In this document: positions 1 through 12,909 of the stretch, piece after piece | How positions within the stretch are numbered: the stretch's first letter is position 1 | How the letters are laid out: each line of letters starts with the position of its first letter | Source: Annona cherimola | Taxonomy: Eukaryota; Streptophyta; Magnoliopsida; Magnoliales; Annonaceae | Assembly (NCBI GenBank): GCA_030490835.1 | Contig: CM059971.1 | Coordinates: forward strand, 69,520,224-69,584,223 | DNA length: 64,000 nucleotides | Direction of reading: 5' to 3' | The notes under the pieces: model-generated | What the model was told of the DNA's origin: nothing | Databases searched by the model: none | The model's input: the letters and a program-made list of their open reading frames with translations, nothing else | Program-made: the position numbers and the translations under genes

Positions 1-1408
1 CCCTTGACCGGGTTAACATCTCCGATGCTTTGGAAGTGCTTGGCTGGGTGAGGTCCACCATGTTGACTTCTGTCGTCTGCAGGAGACGTCTCCTCCTTTT
101 AGCTTCTCTTTTGGGGTGCGGCATCCGGTGCTCTCCTCGGAACGGGGCCACAACAGGCGCATAAGTCATATCCTCTTTCAGTCTGATCAACGAGGCAAAT
201 TGATTTTCGTGTATAAAGTTAGGAATCAGCTTGAGCACCGAATGTGAATACGTTGTATGGCGCTTCTGAGGATACTGCCACTTGTTAGAGAGTCTTGGCT
301 TTTGAGGCACTCTCAATTTGCGAGTGTTCTGTAGTGGCTTCTTTTGCGGCCTACCCCTTTGTCGGGGGTGTGAGAACAGCCTATGCCATGGTCTTGGTGG
401 CAGTGGCGATGAAGCCTTCAAGTTTAACCGGGAAGTTGTTTTCCCGAACTGCTTTTTCTGCTGCGCTTTTCTCCTTTGTTTCCTTGATACGTGATGAGGA
501 ACCATCACTATGTTGGCAGTATCATAGTGATCTGGAGATTTGACTCTAGCTTGTGAGCTAGATGGAGCATGGGTTGCCTGATGGGGCGAATGCGTTGGGT
601 CAGGGATGACAATTCGCAGGGTGCCTAAACCAGATTGGACAACAATAAGTCCCTGCGGCTTGAATTGGTCGTCCCCTCCATCGGCCAATGGAGCCTCCAG
701 CTGAGAAAACTTGGTTTGTCTTCTTGACTCCTTCTGCTCCTTGGTGTCACCTTCGTTAGGTCAGGGGGCTAGGTTAACAATCCTTGAGGCAGCCCGACCA
801 AATTGGCAAGTGATGGTGCATCGAACAGGATTTGGTGCAGTTTTGCTCCTTTTTCGGGGAACATTGGCTTCGGTTGGCTAGTTGGCGCTAACCGGGTTGC
901 AGTAGATCGTCTTGCAGGCCTTTTCGTGGAATGGGACCACAAGACAGGTTGTCCTGCAGGCTGTCATGCTGCTGGTTGGGCTGGTGCAGCAAGCCTACGG
1001 GCGGACTTTTCGGCATAGTTTGACCGTCGAGCAGGTGGGCCCATTCGGATTGGCGCCTGCAGAGACTTTGTTGGTTGAATAGGAGTGGTCTTCGAGCCTT
1101 GAACAATAAGTGGCTCCTTAAGTAATGCAGATTGGTCTCTTCTTTGCTTTATCGCTGCAGGAGAGTAGTTGACGTGTCGATAGACACGGTGCTTCGGTTT
1201 CTCTGGTACGTGAATAAAGTGATGCGGGATAGCCGCATCCATGTGGTTTGGCATCGAAATGACAAAACCACCATTGGGCAGGAATCCAAAAGCCATCGAA
1301 TGCGCCATGAAATCTGCAAAGGAGCATTTCAAAGTGTTAACAGTGAGAAATTAAATAAGCATATAAAGACCATAGTTTTCAGCTCTTAAAGATGAAGGGA
1401 GAATGTTT
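1..1408 (-). mobile_element. 5' internal region of LARD-like LTR retrotransposon (partial)
   Basis: Reading on the minus strand, this follows directly after an LTR end and a primer-binding site, so it is the untranslated leader and start of the internal region; the rest lies outside the window. The longest open frame (minus 1332-964, 122 codons) starts about 77 bases past the primer-binding site. I recognise no gag, protease or zinc-knuckle motif in it. A long LTR with a non-coding interior fits the plant LARD class (large retrotransposon derivative), but this is inference because only 1.4 kb is visible. Confidence 0.6.
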
Positions 1409-1424
1409 CACGTCGGGTTCACCA
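1409..1424 (-). promoter_or_regulatory. Primer-binding site, tRNA-Trp type
   Basis: On the minus strand the sequence is TGGTGAACCCGACGTG, two bases after the LTR end (GGAACA). From memory it is complementary to the 3' end of plant tRNA-Trp (CACGTCGGGTTCA plus CCA). It fixes the element's orientation and shows that the LTR occupies coordinates above 1427. Confidence 0.75.
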
Positions 1425-1784
1425 TTTGTTCCGGCCTCGTGAGAAAAATATAATATAATTTCATTCTGTTGATTTTTGGTTGAATGTAAAATTGTTTCCC
1501 TGCGGCTTTGAGAATAAATGCTTAATTAATTTCCCAACAAAATTTTAAAGCATCCAATTCTTTAACCGAGTCCGAAAAGTACATCACAGAAATATTTTGC
1601 ATTGTGTTCCACATTCTGATTTTACATCTCTAACGAGAAAACCCTTGATTAAAAGAGCTGAATACAATGGTCCATAAAAAATGCTTAATAATAATGAAGT
1701 GCGTAGAAGATCCTTCTACGTCTTTACAAGTGCACGAAAAATCGTGTCTAACAAAAATATAAAGATAAATGAGTACACTTCGCC

Positions 1785-1965
1785 CCGCGCCGTGACTCGA
1801 ATGTGAGGTATATGACGCCACGCGCCATATCTTAAATATGAAGTATATAACACCACGCACCATGACTTAAATATGAGGTACATGACTTAAATATGAGGTA
1901 CATGACGCCACGCGCCATGACTTAAATGTGAGGTACATGACGCCACGCGCCATGTATTAAATATG
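1785..1965. repeat. Tandem array, about 37-bp unit with CGCCACGCGCCAT
   Basis: About five imperfect units each contain a version of ATGAGGTACATGACGCCACG followed by CGCCAT. The equivalent array in copy 2 lies at about 56790-56950. It is part of the LTR. Confidence 0.8.
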
Positions 1966-2249
1966 AGTTTACGCTTAGCCCGTCGACCAGCGATGACTCG
2001 GTTTGGGAACTAGTGAGGGGCCCGTCGGCTACACTAGTGACCTTACACAGCAAACTAAGTGCGCTCTTAGCTTCTGGATTTACACAGCAGACCAGCGTGT
2101 CCCGCTTTCAGCTTCTGTACTTGTACAAGAAGCCAGCGTCTCCCGCATTCAGCCTCTGGATTGAACAATTGGGTGGTTTTACCAAGAAATGGATTCAACC
2201 GAATTTAAAAAGTATGTTTGGGTCATTTTTGACCAATTAAAAAAGTTTG

Positions 2250-2712
2250 GGCCCAACTGGGCTTGTTGAAAAGAGTTTGGGCCATCTGGGGCTTTTTGGA
2301 GATTTTGGGCCACATTAGGCTTTTTGGAGAGTTTTTGAGCCATCTTAGTCTTTTTGGAGAGTTTTGGGCCAGTTTGGGCTTTTTGGAGAGTTTTGAGCTA
2401 TCTTGGGCTTTTTGGAGAGTTTTGAGCCATCTTAGGCTTTTTGGAGGGTTTTGGGCCATCTTGGGCTTTTTGGAGATTTTTAAGTCATCTTGGGCTTTTT
2501 TTTGGAAAATTTTTAAGTCATCTTGGGCTTTTTGGAGAGTTTTGAGCCATCTCAGGCTTTTTGGAAAATTTTAAGCCATCTCGGGCTTTTTGGAGATTTT
2601 TTGGGCCAGCTTGGGCTTTTTGGATAGTTTTGGGCCATCTTGGGCTTTTTGGAGATTTTTTGGGCAATCTTGGGCTTTTTAGAGAGTTTTGGGCCCAGGA
2701 GGGCTTGCTCAC
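2250..2712. repeat. Tandem array, 29-30-bp unit GGGCTTTTTGGAGAGTTTTG
   Basis: About 15-16 degenerate units of the pattern GGGCTTTTTGGAGAGTTTTG plus AGCCATCTT. The array makes artificial open frames on both strands (Leu/Phe/Trp-rich or Lys/Pro/Ser-rich). Copy 2 has only about five units (57319-57490), so the array expands or contracts. Confidence 0.9.
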
Positions 2713-3116
2713 ATTAAGGCTCGGATTGAGTGAAGAGGTCATTGTTTTTTTGATATATATATATGTATATATATATATAATAGAAAGGTACTTAGCCCTG
2801 CGTATCAACTTAATCCACTGTTTGGGGAGTATCTACTCAGGCAAAAGTATATGAAAATCCTTTGTAATATATATATTTTTGAAAGTCTAAAAATATATAT
2901 ATATTTTGGAGCCCGTGGGGCAAATACATATATATATTTTTTTTGAAGGCCCGCGGGGCATTTATATAATTTTAGAAATCAAAATCTTAATTTCTGGATG
3001 CCCGCGGGACATCTATGTAATTTTAGACATCAAAATATTGATTTTTTTTTTGGATGCCTTTGAATATATATGTGTATTTTGATATATCTAATAGAAAATA
3101 CTCATATATCTATTTT

Positions 3117-4150
3117 TATTTTTGAAGGAGAAAATATACTTAACCCGTGTGTCAATTCAACCCGCCAGTCGGGGAGTATCCACGTTGGGAAAGGTAGTTT
3201 TTGAAAATAATATATATGTATATATAGATATATATATATAATATACACATATATATTTTTATTTTATTTTTAAAAGAGAAAATATACTTAACCCGTGTGT
3301 CAATTCAACCCGCCAGTCGGGGAGTATCCACGTTGGGAAAAGTAGTTTTTGAAAATAATATATATGTATATATATATATATTCATATATATATAATATAC
3401 ACATATATATTTTTATTTTATTTTTAAAAGAGAAAATATACTTAACCCGTGTGTCAATTCAACCCGCCAGTCGGGGAGTATCCACGTTGGGAAAGTAGTT
3501 TTTGAAAATAATATATGTGTATATATATATATTCATATATATATATAATATACACATATATATTTTTATTTTATTTTTAAAGGAGAAAATATACTTAACC
3601 CGTGTGTCAATTCAACCCGCCAGTCGGGGAGTATCCACGTTGGGAAAGGTAGTTTTTGAAAATAATATATATGTATATATAGATATATATATATAATATA
3701 CACATATATATTTTTATTTTATTTTTAAAAGAGAAAATATACTTAACCCGTGTGTCAATTCAACCCGCCAGTCGGGGAGTATCCACGTTGGGAAAAGTAG
3801 TTTTTGAAAATAATATATATGTATATATATATATTCATATATATATAATATACACATATATATTTTTATTTTATTTTTAAAGGAGAAAATACTTAACCCG
3901 TGTGTCAATTCAACCCGCCAGTCGGGGAGTATCCACGTTGGGAAAAGTAGTTTTTGAAAATAATATATATGTATATATATATATATTCATATATATATAA
4001 TATACACATATATATTTTTATTTTATTTTTAAAGGAGAAAATACTTAACCCGTGTGTCAATTCAACCCGCCTGTCGGGGAGTATCCACGTTGGGAAAAGT
4101 AGTTTTTGAATATAATATATATGTATATATATATATTTATATATATATAA
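3117..4150. repeat. Tandem array, about 150-bp unit, seven copies
   Basis: Each unit has a conserved GC-containing core (AACCCGTGTGTCAATTCAAC, then CCGCCAGTCGGGGAGTATCC) followed by a TA-rich spacer. Cores begin near 3140, 3290, 3443, 3600, 3745, 3895 and 4045. A degenerate related unit lies near 2790-2850. Copy 2 has two full units (near 57900 and 58043). Confidence 0.9.
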
Positions 4151-4364
4151 TATAAGAAAGAAACTCTCCTCTTTTTTTTTTTAAACTAAAAAAAAAAAAA
4201 TATATCTGGAGAACTCACGTTCTCTTCTTTGAGCGCGGGAGAGCTCCCTTTCCCCCCTTCGTTTCGCTCTTCGTTCCCTCTCCCCTCAAATTGCAGCTCA
4301 AGGGGCATATTTATAGCCGCGACAATGTAGTTCCGCGGGTTTGGATGGGTTCTGGGCTGCCGTT

Positions 4365-5640
<1,276 letters not shown>

Positions 5641-5805
5641 TTCTCCATAATCTGAATGCCTCCTCCGTAATTCCCTCTCAGCTGTTCGTCTCATCATTCG
5701 ACAATCCGGTGACACCATGCAGTTCGGCCTGATGAAGCTCTCCCCGCTCGATCTCATGTTGGCGATCCTAAGGGGAACTTCGATCCGGCGGCCATGGCCT
5801 CCGAT

Positions 5806-6440
5806 TCAGGAGCCGCCATCCTCCTTAAGAATCGCCAGTTCCTGATGATCCTCGATTGCCGTCTTCGTCGGCTGCGTCGCCGTCTTCATGTGGCGGAGAG
5901 CAAGCGGGGATAGTTCGATCAAGGTGGAGCCGCCGAAGCTGTTGGTCGTGAAGCCTGGATGACGAGTTACCGCCGCCCGCTCAGAGGAGCTCTGGCTTTG
6001 CTTCGCGAACGCTGCAGCCCTCGAGTTCATGACTGCGGCGGCCACCGCGGATGAAGGATCGAGCCCGAATGACGACGACGTCGCCCTCGATGGAGAAGAC
6101 GCCGCCATGCTGCTGCTGAAGCCAGATTGCATCTGCTGGCTCATGTTCTGCCGGGTCTGGTACAGCGAAGCTGAGGAAGCTCCCGATTTGTACTGAGCTG
6201 CTAAGGCAGCGGCTGCAGCTGCTGCGACCTTCAGTTGAAGTCCTTGCAATTGAGAGAGAGACGACGAGTCCACCGACCCAAACATCTCGTCCTTGAAGAC
6301 CTTCACGAATCCTTCCACCGAGTCGGGCACGTCGGCGTTTCAGCGGCTGTCGATGTTGCGCTTCAGCCGCTCGTTGCACAAGGTCTCATCCAGGCCGTTC
6401 ATCGACGTCGTCGTCTGCTGCTCCTCCTTCTCCTGTGTCA
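5806..6440 (-). pseudogene. Captured coding-like fragment, gene not recognised
   Basis: The minus frame (5806-6330, 174 codons) is Ala/Ser/Gln-rich. It contains DSVEGFVKVFKDEMFGSV, an Ala-rich helix, a Gln/Met/Ser-rich stretch and PGFTTNSFGGSTLIEL. The same frame extends upstream through one in-frame stop (near 6343) into a Glu-rich stretch (EMEMMTQEKEEQQ). GC content and codon-like composition match the neighbouring captured fragments. I do not recognise the family. It could be exons of one or two host genes. Confidence 0.5.
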
Positions 6441-6639
6441 TCATCTCCATCTCCATCTTCCTCAGCAGCAGCGGCAGATGAATCCTGCAGCTCAGTCACC
6501 TCCTGCCGAAGCTTCACCAGATATGGCCTTACGAGCCACCGAAACCCAACTTCCGGCTAGCTTTGATTCCGGCAGCGACCTATATGGCGGCATCTCCTCC
6601 GGGTCGTCTCCAACCACATCCGTCTCTCCTCCAGATCCC

Positions 6640-7128
6640 ACTTTTTTTTTTTAACGGCTTCTTCCGATGTGAACGCCTGGCTCGGTGTCTGGTTCGGCCC
6701 CTCCAGCTCTTGTTTTTATGGAGAGCGGCGATTTTGCTGCTGCTGCTCTTTTTTTTTTATGGTGAAAAATATATCTCTTCATCTCTCCTATGTGACTTCA
6801 CAACCCTTCTGGAATGGTCTGCCTGTTGGTAAGGTGGCGCCTGGGCGCGATCTCACTGCTCCTGGACTTGGTTTCACTTTGCATTTGACTCACCTGCATG
6901 CCTTTATATAGCTCGTCCTTTCTGCAAAAAATGAATAAACTAAGCAAATGAACTAAATATGCCTAATTAATGCTAAAATACCTAAAAACTAAATAATGTT
7001 CCTAAAATGCAAAGTGAGTGAAAATTAAGCTAAATGGATGCAAACTAAGTCTAATCTCTCGGACTAACACGCAAATACAGTCTGAAATGAGCCATGATAA
7101 CTCGTAGTTTTACGAGTTATCACTTAAT
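6640..7128 (-). mobile_element. LTR fragment of the TGATAACTCG family (U3 part)
   Basis: On the minus strand, 7128 starts with TGATAACTCGTAAAACTACG, a terminus with an internal inverted repeat (ACTCGTA...TACGAGT). About 290 bp from there closely match the start of the solo LTR at 30009 (shared GTTAGTCCGAGAGATTAGAC and CACTCACTTTGCATTTTAGG). Similarity fades below about 6840. The piece is truncated against the captured-fragment region of the giant LTR. Confidence 0.7.
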
Positions 7129-8066
7129 CAAACAAAAAGGAATAATAATAAGAATAAATCTGTCTAAAATGTAACGACGTACTGTATGTATATATTTTCC
7201 ATATATTATTTCTGTCATATATATATATTTTGTAATTTGTTTTAATAACTAATTATATATATATTTGTATTTTGTTTTAATAACTAATTTCATAAAAATC
7301 TTAACTCCAAATCTATATAAAATTCAAAAAATTACCTTGAATGCCTTCAAATTTCCCTCTGTCTTCTCCTATGTATTATTATTTTTTTCAACTGCTGACT
7401 CCCTATCTATTTTCTCTTCTTTTTTTATTACTGGCCCAGATTCTCTTCAAAGTTCCACCTATCCTAGCCCCTTTATTTCTAATGGTTGTACGTAGCTATC
7501 CAAATCATCATTTCAAATTTTATTTTATTTATTATTATTTTTTACAGCAACATAAGATTTGCCTATTGTTTGGCCCAACCAAACTATTACATCTACTGAC
7601 TTCCCCTCTTCCAGCCATGTTGATTCATCTCATATATTTGCCAATCGTTGGGTCAAATCAAAATTTTACAAGTGCTAGCTTTCCATGGTTTAGCCCTTGC
7701 CATCGATCTTATATTATTTATTTATATGTATGTTTTTTCCGCTTTCAATTAGACCGACCTTCGATGCAGTTAGTTACAATTTTTTAAACGTACCTTGTTG
7801 CATGTAATTTAAAATGGTTTATTTAAAATTTTTTTAAATTTTTTTTATAATCTAATCCATCTACATTGTAAATCATTCTAAATTAATCATTCATATCAAA
7901 TTTATATCAAATGATTAATATAGGCTTAGATATAAATGTTTAAAACTAATGAATGAAACTTGTTTAATTTTAGTTGTTTAAAATTTTCTAAACATAAAAT
8001 TTATGATTTAATCCATTCATAATGTTAAGTATATTAAAATATACCTATCCATAAGATTTCATATAA
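7129..8066. other. AT-rich spacer, no gene seen
   Basis: Long T-rich and A-rich stretches. Open frames at 7265-7495 and 7341-7787 overlap in different frames, are low-complexity and match nothing I know. No repeat structure was recognised. Confidence 0.5.
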
Positions 8067-8264
8067 AATGATCTTATATATATTAGTGTCGTGGTCATTT
8101 ACGGCCACCATGCGTCCGACCCAAAAATATATGTTTTTTATTTTGTTCATTTTTTCATGGACAAGTAAATCTAGGTGTATTAAATCTATTAACGAAGTTT
8201 TACCATTTTTAGATATTATTAAGTATTTATTTTAGATTTTTGAAGACAGTGTCATTTTCGTAAT
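8067..8264. mobile_element. Short MITE-like element (GTGTC termini)
   Basis: Starts GTGTCGTGGTCATTTACGGC and ends GAAGACAGTGTC. The interior has CATGCGTCCGACC and a TA-rich part. The same arrangement in the opposite orientation is an insertion in one LTR of the chromovirus (35486-35672), which supports mobility. Exact ends are approximate. Confidence 0.5.
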
Positions 8265-8271
8265 TATCTAT

Positions 8272-9582
8272 TGTTGAGTCACATTTATATTATGAATTTT
8301 GATTATTAATTGAGAAGAATTTGAGCATTTAAGATTCTTTAAATCATATTTTGATTGATTTAACTTTACAAAGCATAAAACACTCATGATTGACTGATTT
8401 GTGTAAAGCAGGAGAAAAACGTGCAATTTTAGTATACAACATAGACAAATTGATAAGTTTCGATGAAAGCGGAAGTAAATTGCAAATTCAAGACTCAAAT
8501 CTGAAGCAAAACCGCGTTTCAAGCAAGACACTACTCATACGCGGTTATTGTTCACGAGGGTTATTGTTCATGCACAACTGTTCATGTGTGGACTATTTGC
8601 TCACTATTCATGTGCACTATTCACGTTACTGTTCATGAGCACTATTCACCTTTATATAAACACTTGCGAGGAATGTCCTAAGGCATCTGAAAGCATCATG
8701 GGAGCTTATGTTGAGGTCCGAAAAGCAAGAGAAGGTGTAGAGCACAACGCAAGAGGCGAAGCGACAAGTTGCGTGGAGTGGCCGACACATCATTAGGGCT
8801 TCCAACCAATAAGCTTTTTTTTTTATCTCTTTTCCTTTTTAATTTTAATCGCATTATTTAAAATGAGTTTAAATTTTAATTTTATTATGAACTTAAACAT
8901 GCTCGGCTTAGCCCTAAATCTAGGGTTTAGGATGTAGCATGCATACGATGTAGCGTGATGTGTGGTTTTAATTTATTTATGATGGATATTTTTGTTAATT
9001 TAATATCTTGTGATTTTAATGCTTGGTTTGTATATGAGCTCGTACTTTGGCATGATTCCATATATTAGGTGTTGAAACTTCGATGTGGAAATATAATATA
9101 CGATAATCAAGATATTAAACCTAGAAATCTAAAACCATGAGAATAGGTATGATGACCTTGAGGAATTCCATGAACAAGGCACAAAACTTAATGGATTCTA
9201 ATTAACTTAATCCCATGATAATAGGTGATTAAGAAAATTAGGGTATGCCTTGTATGTTTCGAGAGAAGGTGTAAGGATAAATTAGAGAATGTTCTCCTTT
9301 AACAAACAATATCAGGATTAAATAATTATACCACTACCTATTGCAAAAGTCGCATGTGAAATCCTAGACCCTAGGTACGTGCATCCTTATTTTTTACTAC
9401 CCAACCTAGTTTTAAATTTTATTTTCTCTTCCCACTTTTTTAATTTTTTATTCAATCTTATATTCTCTTCATATCTGACACGAAAGTGTTTAAAAGCAAA
9501 GTTTATAGTCCCGAATTCCTTGTAGATCAATAATTATATACTATAATCTACGACCCATGCACTTCCAGTGAGATTACGGACA
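8272..9582 (+). repeat. 5' LTR of the gag-only gypsy element
   Basis: Begins TGTTGAGTCACATTTATATT and ends TTACGGACA. It is a direct repeat of 14448-15778 and the same family as the solo LTR 23097-24638 on the opposite strand. It contains runs of ACTGTTCATG-like short repeats (about 8535-8650). A TATA-like TTTATATAAAC at 8650-8660 is a candidate promoter element. Confidence 0.85.
8535..8655. repeat. Short GTTCATG/CACTATTCA repeats in LTR U3
   Basis: Repeated variants of TTCATG and CACTATTCA just upstream of a TATA-like sequence. The 3' LTR equivalent is 14705-14840. Possible U3 regulatory repeats; function is inferred from position only. Confidence 0.55.
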
Positions 9583-9589
9583 AGTATTT

Positions 9590-9605
9590 TGGTATCGTTG
9601 CCGAA
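9590..9605 (+). promoter_or_regulatory. Degenerate primer-binding site, tRNA-Asp type
   Basis: TGGTATCGTTGCCGAA sits eight bases after the LTR end, where plant gypsy elements often have TGGCGCCGTTGCCGGGG followed by AATTTGGCG. The following AAATTTGGCGTT is retained. Several C-to-T and G-to-A changes are consistent with decay of methylated cytosines. Confidence 0.65.
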
Positions 9606-9839
9606 AAATTTGGCGTTACTTTAAAATTTTTTTTTAGATACTTTTTTTGTTCTTTTCGTTCTCTATTATTATTTTTATCTATTCTTTTTCTCTTTCTACT
9701 TTCTTTCTCTTTTCTCTATTTATTTTTTCTTCTTTCTTTTCCATCTCTCGTTCTTATTTATTTTTATCTTTTCAGAACAAACTAGTTAATCTTTATATGT
9801 ACCCACATACTCGAAGCTTTGCAAAATAACTAGCTGAAA

Positions 9840-11640
9840 AACTCTTTATTGCTGACCCTGAGATTGAATGTTCTTTTAGGAGAAGAGTTTGTGAGTACAA
9901 GCAGTAGCAATCTTCTCATGAGACCATGATGAAACGCAATAATCCAAACCTGCCACATCAAGAGTAGGACGATAGCCAAGCTGAGAACAACACTCTTTCA
10001 AGAAGGTTAACTCTTAGAGATTGAAACCGCTTGAATCTCGAGAATTTCGATCATGCAGAGTGGAACCAGAAATTGATGCAAGAAACTTTGAACTCAATCC
10101 CGAGCTTATTCGATGGTTCAACAGGACCAATTTGTAGGACTATCCTCTGAAAACTCGACCACACACATCACTAGGTTTCTGCAGCTGTGCAACACAATCA
10201 AGGTACAAAATATCCCACGTGAGGTAATTCGTCTTCCGCTTTTCCCATTTTCTCTTTGTGATAGGGCGAATGAGTGGTTCTATTCTATGCCAGCCGATAC
10301 CTTCAATACTTGAGATGAACTTTCTACTGCCTTCCTGGAGAAATTATTTTCACCCACTAAAATAAAAAAATCAGGGACAAAATCAATCAGTTCGTCAAAA
10401 AAAATGACGAAACTCTCTACGATGCATGAGAGAGATTGAAAGATCTGCAGCTCAAGTGTCCTCATCATGGCATCTTGTAGGGTGACGTTATTGAAAACGT
10501 TTTCAATGGACTCAACTGACCTACCAGAAGTGCCGTCAATTCAACCACTGGCGGCTGATTCATGCTACTCACTAACGAGGAGGCTCTCAGACTCCTCGAT
10601 GACTTGACTTTTTATGATTCTCAATATAGCGACATCCGAGAATCCTCTCAGTGAGGTAGTGTATATGATATTGAATCCATAAATTCTCTCCATGTTAAAC
10701 TTGATCAACTTTTGCAGCAAAAGAAGCAGGAACTCACAGACTGAAATGCATCTTCTTCTCAAAAAATTTCATGTGAGATCTGTAGAACTTCACAATACAT
10801 GTCTGAGTATAGTTTTGCTATCCAGGACACCACAAGTGAGCAGGCCAATGCGATCAACAACCAGTACGATACTCGCACTTATGGTAACCCTTACTCAAAT
10901 ACTTACAAACCTGGATGGAGAAATCACCCTAATTTCTCTTGGGCAAACCAGTTAAATACTCAAAACTATACTTAAAACAATAAGCCACCTGGTTTCCTAG
11001 AAAAACCTCTCAACCCACCATCATATCAAACTCAACCTACTTTACCCATACCACCTTCAACACAATCCTTTAATCCCTTGATTGATAAATTATTTGAAAG
11101 ATTGGACCAGATGTAAACCCACATTAATTTTCAAAACCAAATTGCCCAACAAGCCACCACATCATCCCGTAAAGAACAGGCTGAAGTAAACCTTAGAGAA
11201 CAAGTGTAAGCAGTTACCTTGCGGAGTGGAAAATAGCTCAATCTACCTCAAGCATCTCAAACTGACACTAAAAAGGAGGCCAGACAGGTACAAGAGCAAG
11301 AAGAGGAGCCACAACCTGAGCTAGTGGTGGAGAAGACATATATCCGGCCACCTCCTTATCAACATCCTCTTCCCTTCTCTCAAAGGCAAACGCAGGCAAA
11401 ACTTCAAAAGCAGTTCGAGAAATTTATTTTAACACTCAATAACCTATGAATAAGCATGCCATTTATTGACATGATCTTTCAGATGTTAACTTATGCAAAA
11501 TTCCTAAAGGAGATGTTGTCCAAAAAAAGAAAGCTTGAGGAGTACGGAACCATTGCACTCATTGAGGAGTGCAGTGCCATCTTGCAGAACAAACTACCTG
11601 AAAAGTTAAAGGATCTTGGGAGCTTCTCTACTTGGGAATG
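9840..11640 (+). pseudogene. gypsy gag remnant
   Basis: A broken frame contains FVGLSSENSTTHITRFLQLC and IRLPLFPFSLCDRANEWFYS (10113-10313), which fit the retrotransposon gag domain. Next come LKDLQLKCPHHG, the motif RTYGNPYSNTYKPGWRNHPN followed by FSWANQ, and FNPLIDKLFERLDQM, all typical of Athila-type gag. The VTLRSGK segment near 11215 is also characteristic. At least ten stops or frame changes interrupt it. This would be the capsid/nucleocapsid precursor of the element. Confidence 0.82.
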
Positions 11641-12377
11641 TCCAAATTAGCAAGGCGCTAAGTGATCTCGGAGCCGGTGTAAGTCTGATCCCTCTCTCCA
11701 TCTGTAAAAAACTGAACATAGGTGGTCCAAAACCAACTTCTATGTCTCTCTAACTGGCCTATCAATAAATTAAATTTTCAGTTGGTATTTTTAAAGATGT
11801 TCCTTTGAAAGTCGACAAACTGTTCATCCCAGTCAACTTTGTAGTCCTCAACATGGAGGAGGACAGCTAAATTTCAATCATTCTTAGACGACCTTTCTTA
11901 GCCATCGCTGAAGCTATCATAGATGTAAAAAATGGTCAACTTTCTCTGACAGTTGGAGATGAAAAAGTGAAATTCAACCTCTTCTCAACCATGAAAAATC
12001 TCTCTCTCAATAACTCTTATTTATGGATTGACGTGGTCAATGAGTCAACAGACAAAGGAACTTCAAGTAACCTAACTCAGATGTACATAAGCAAAGGAGA
12101 AGTTGTGGAAGACTTGAATAAACAAGTTGCTAAATCTGTGGTAACATTTGAAAGTGGGAGATTAAAGCAACAAAAATCTGATGAACAAAAGAGAAAAGTT
12201 GATAAACTGGTAATAATTTATTCTCCTTCTTGTCATTCTTTTAAAACTAATTACAGCGGTTCATTAGCAGGAGAAGTTCTTAAGAAAATGTGGAGGCCAA
12301 TTCAAAGAACGATGAATGCGAGAAAATCTGGAGGCAAGAAAAAGAATCAAGGAAATGCGAAAGTTGGAGTTGGTTAG
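11640..12377 (+). pseudogene. gypsy retropepsin-like region and downstream remnant
   Basis: The translation shows KALSDLGAGVSLIPLSICKK near 11650-11715, where DLGA(S/G)VSL is the usual aspartic protease active-site region of this group. VDFVVLNMEEDS and AIIDVKNGQLSLTVGDEKV follow. The frame open at 11967-12377 continues a Lys-rich tail that ends before any reverse transcriptase signature. Stops at several points make it inactive. Confidence 0.78.
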
Positions 12378-12473
12378 TATAAGATGATTAAACAGTAGTC
12401 GGGCTGACAACTTTAAACCAAGCACTTTCGAGAGATAACCAGAACTTTTCCTTTTTCTTTCAGGGGAGTTTTA

Positions 12474-12754
12474 GGGTGTGTTTGGCAATTGATAGAAAAT
12501 GTCAAATTAAAACTTTTCAATCTAAAACTTTTCACTCTCCACAACTATCATATTTTTTAATCATTTTTTCACATTTTCTTATACAACTACCCTACTTTTC
12601 AATCATTTCTACACAACTATCCACACAACTAACCTATTTATTTTAACTTTATTTTCTTTACTACTCATCATTACCCCTATCATATCACATCATTTGACAA
12701 CTTTTACTCTCCTAAATTTTTCATCAAAAGTTTTATTCATTACCAAATACACCC
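12474..12754. mobile_element. Tourist-like (PIF/Harbinger) MITE
   Basis: Terminal inverted repeats GGGTGTGTTTGGCAA and TTACCAAATACACCC are flanked by TTA on both sides (12471-12473, 12755-12757), the PIF/Harbinger target. It is 281 bp, AT-rich and non-coding. It interrupts the gypsy sequence. Related copies lie at about 38740-39055, 50247-50530, 53885-54125 and 56085-56335. Confidence 0.85.
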
Positions 12755-12909
12755 TTAGTTTTAGTTTCTTTTATTTTAGAATTGTGATAACTTTTAATTT
12801 GGAGCTTTATTGGTTACTTTTCAGAGCCTACTTGGAAGGAAGCACTATGAGATGGAAATTCGGTTCAACTCGCCAAAATAGGAAAGTTAACATCTCACAT
12901 CTTTTATAA

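Noticed and set aside
1409..1424. Possible tRNA gene because of the tRNA-Trp 3'-end match
   Set aside because: Only the 3' 16 bases match, on the strand opposite to the element and next to an LTR end, which is a primer-binding site.
2223..2854. Several 78-103-codon open frames on both strands
   Set aside because: They are produced by the 30-bp tandem array and have purely periodic Leu/Phe or Lys/Pro/Ser composition.
3117..4150. CRISPR-like pattern of conserved cores and AT-rich spacers
   Set aside because: Units are about 150 bp, the spacers are near-identical TA-rich sequence, and the array lies inside a plant LTR.
7341..7787. 148-codon plus-strand open frame as a membrane protein
   Set aside because: Hydrophobicity comes from T-rich low-complexity sequence; no family resemblance, no intron signals, and it is overlapped by another equally open frame.
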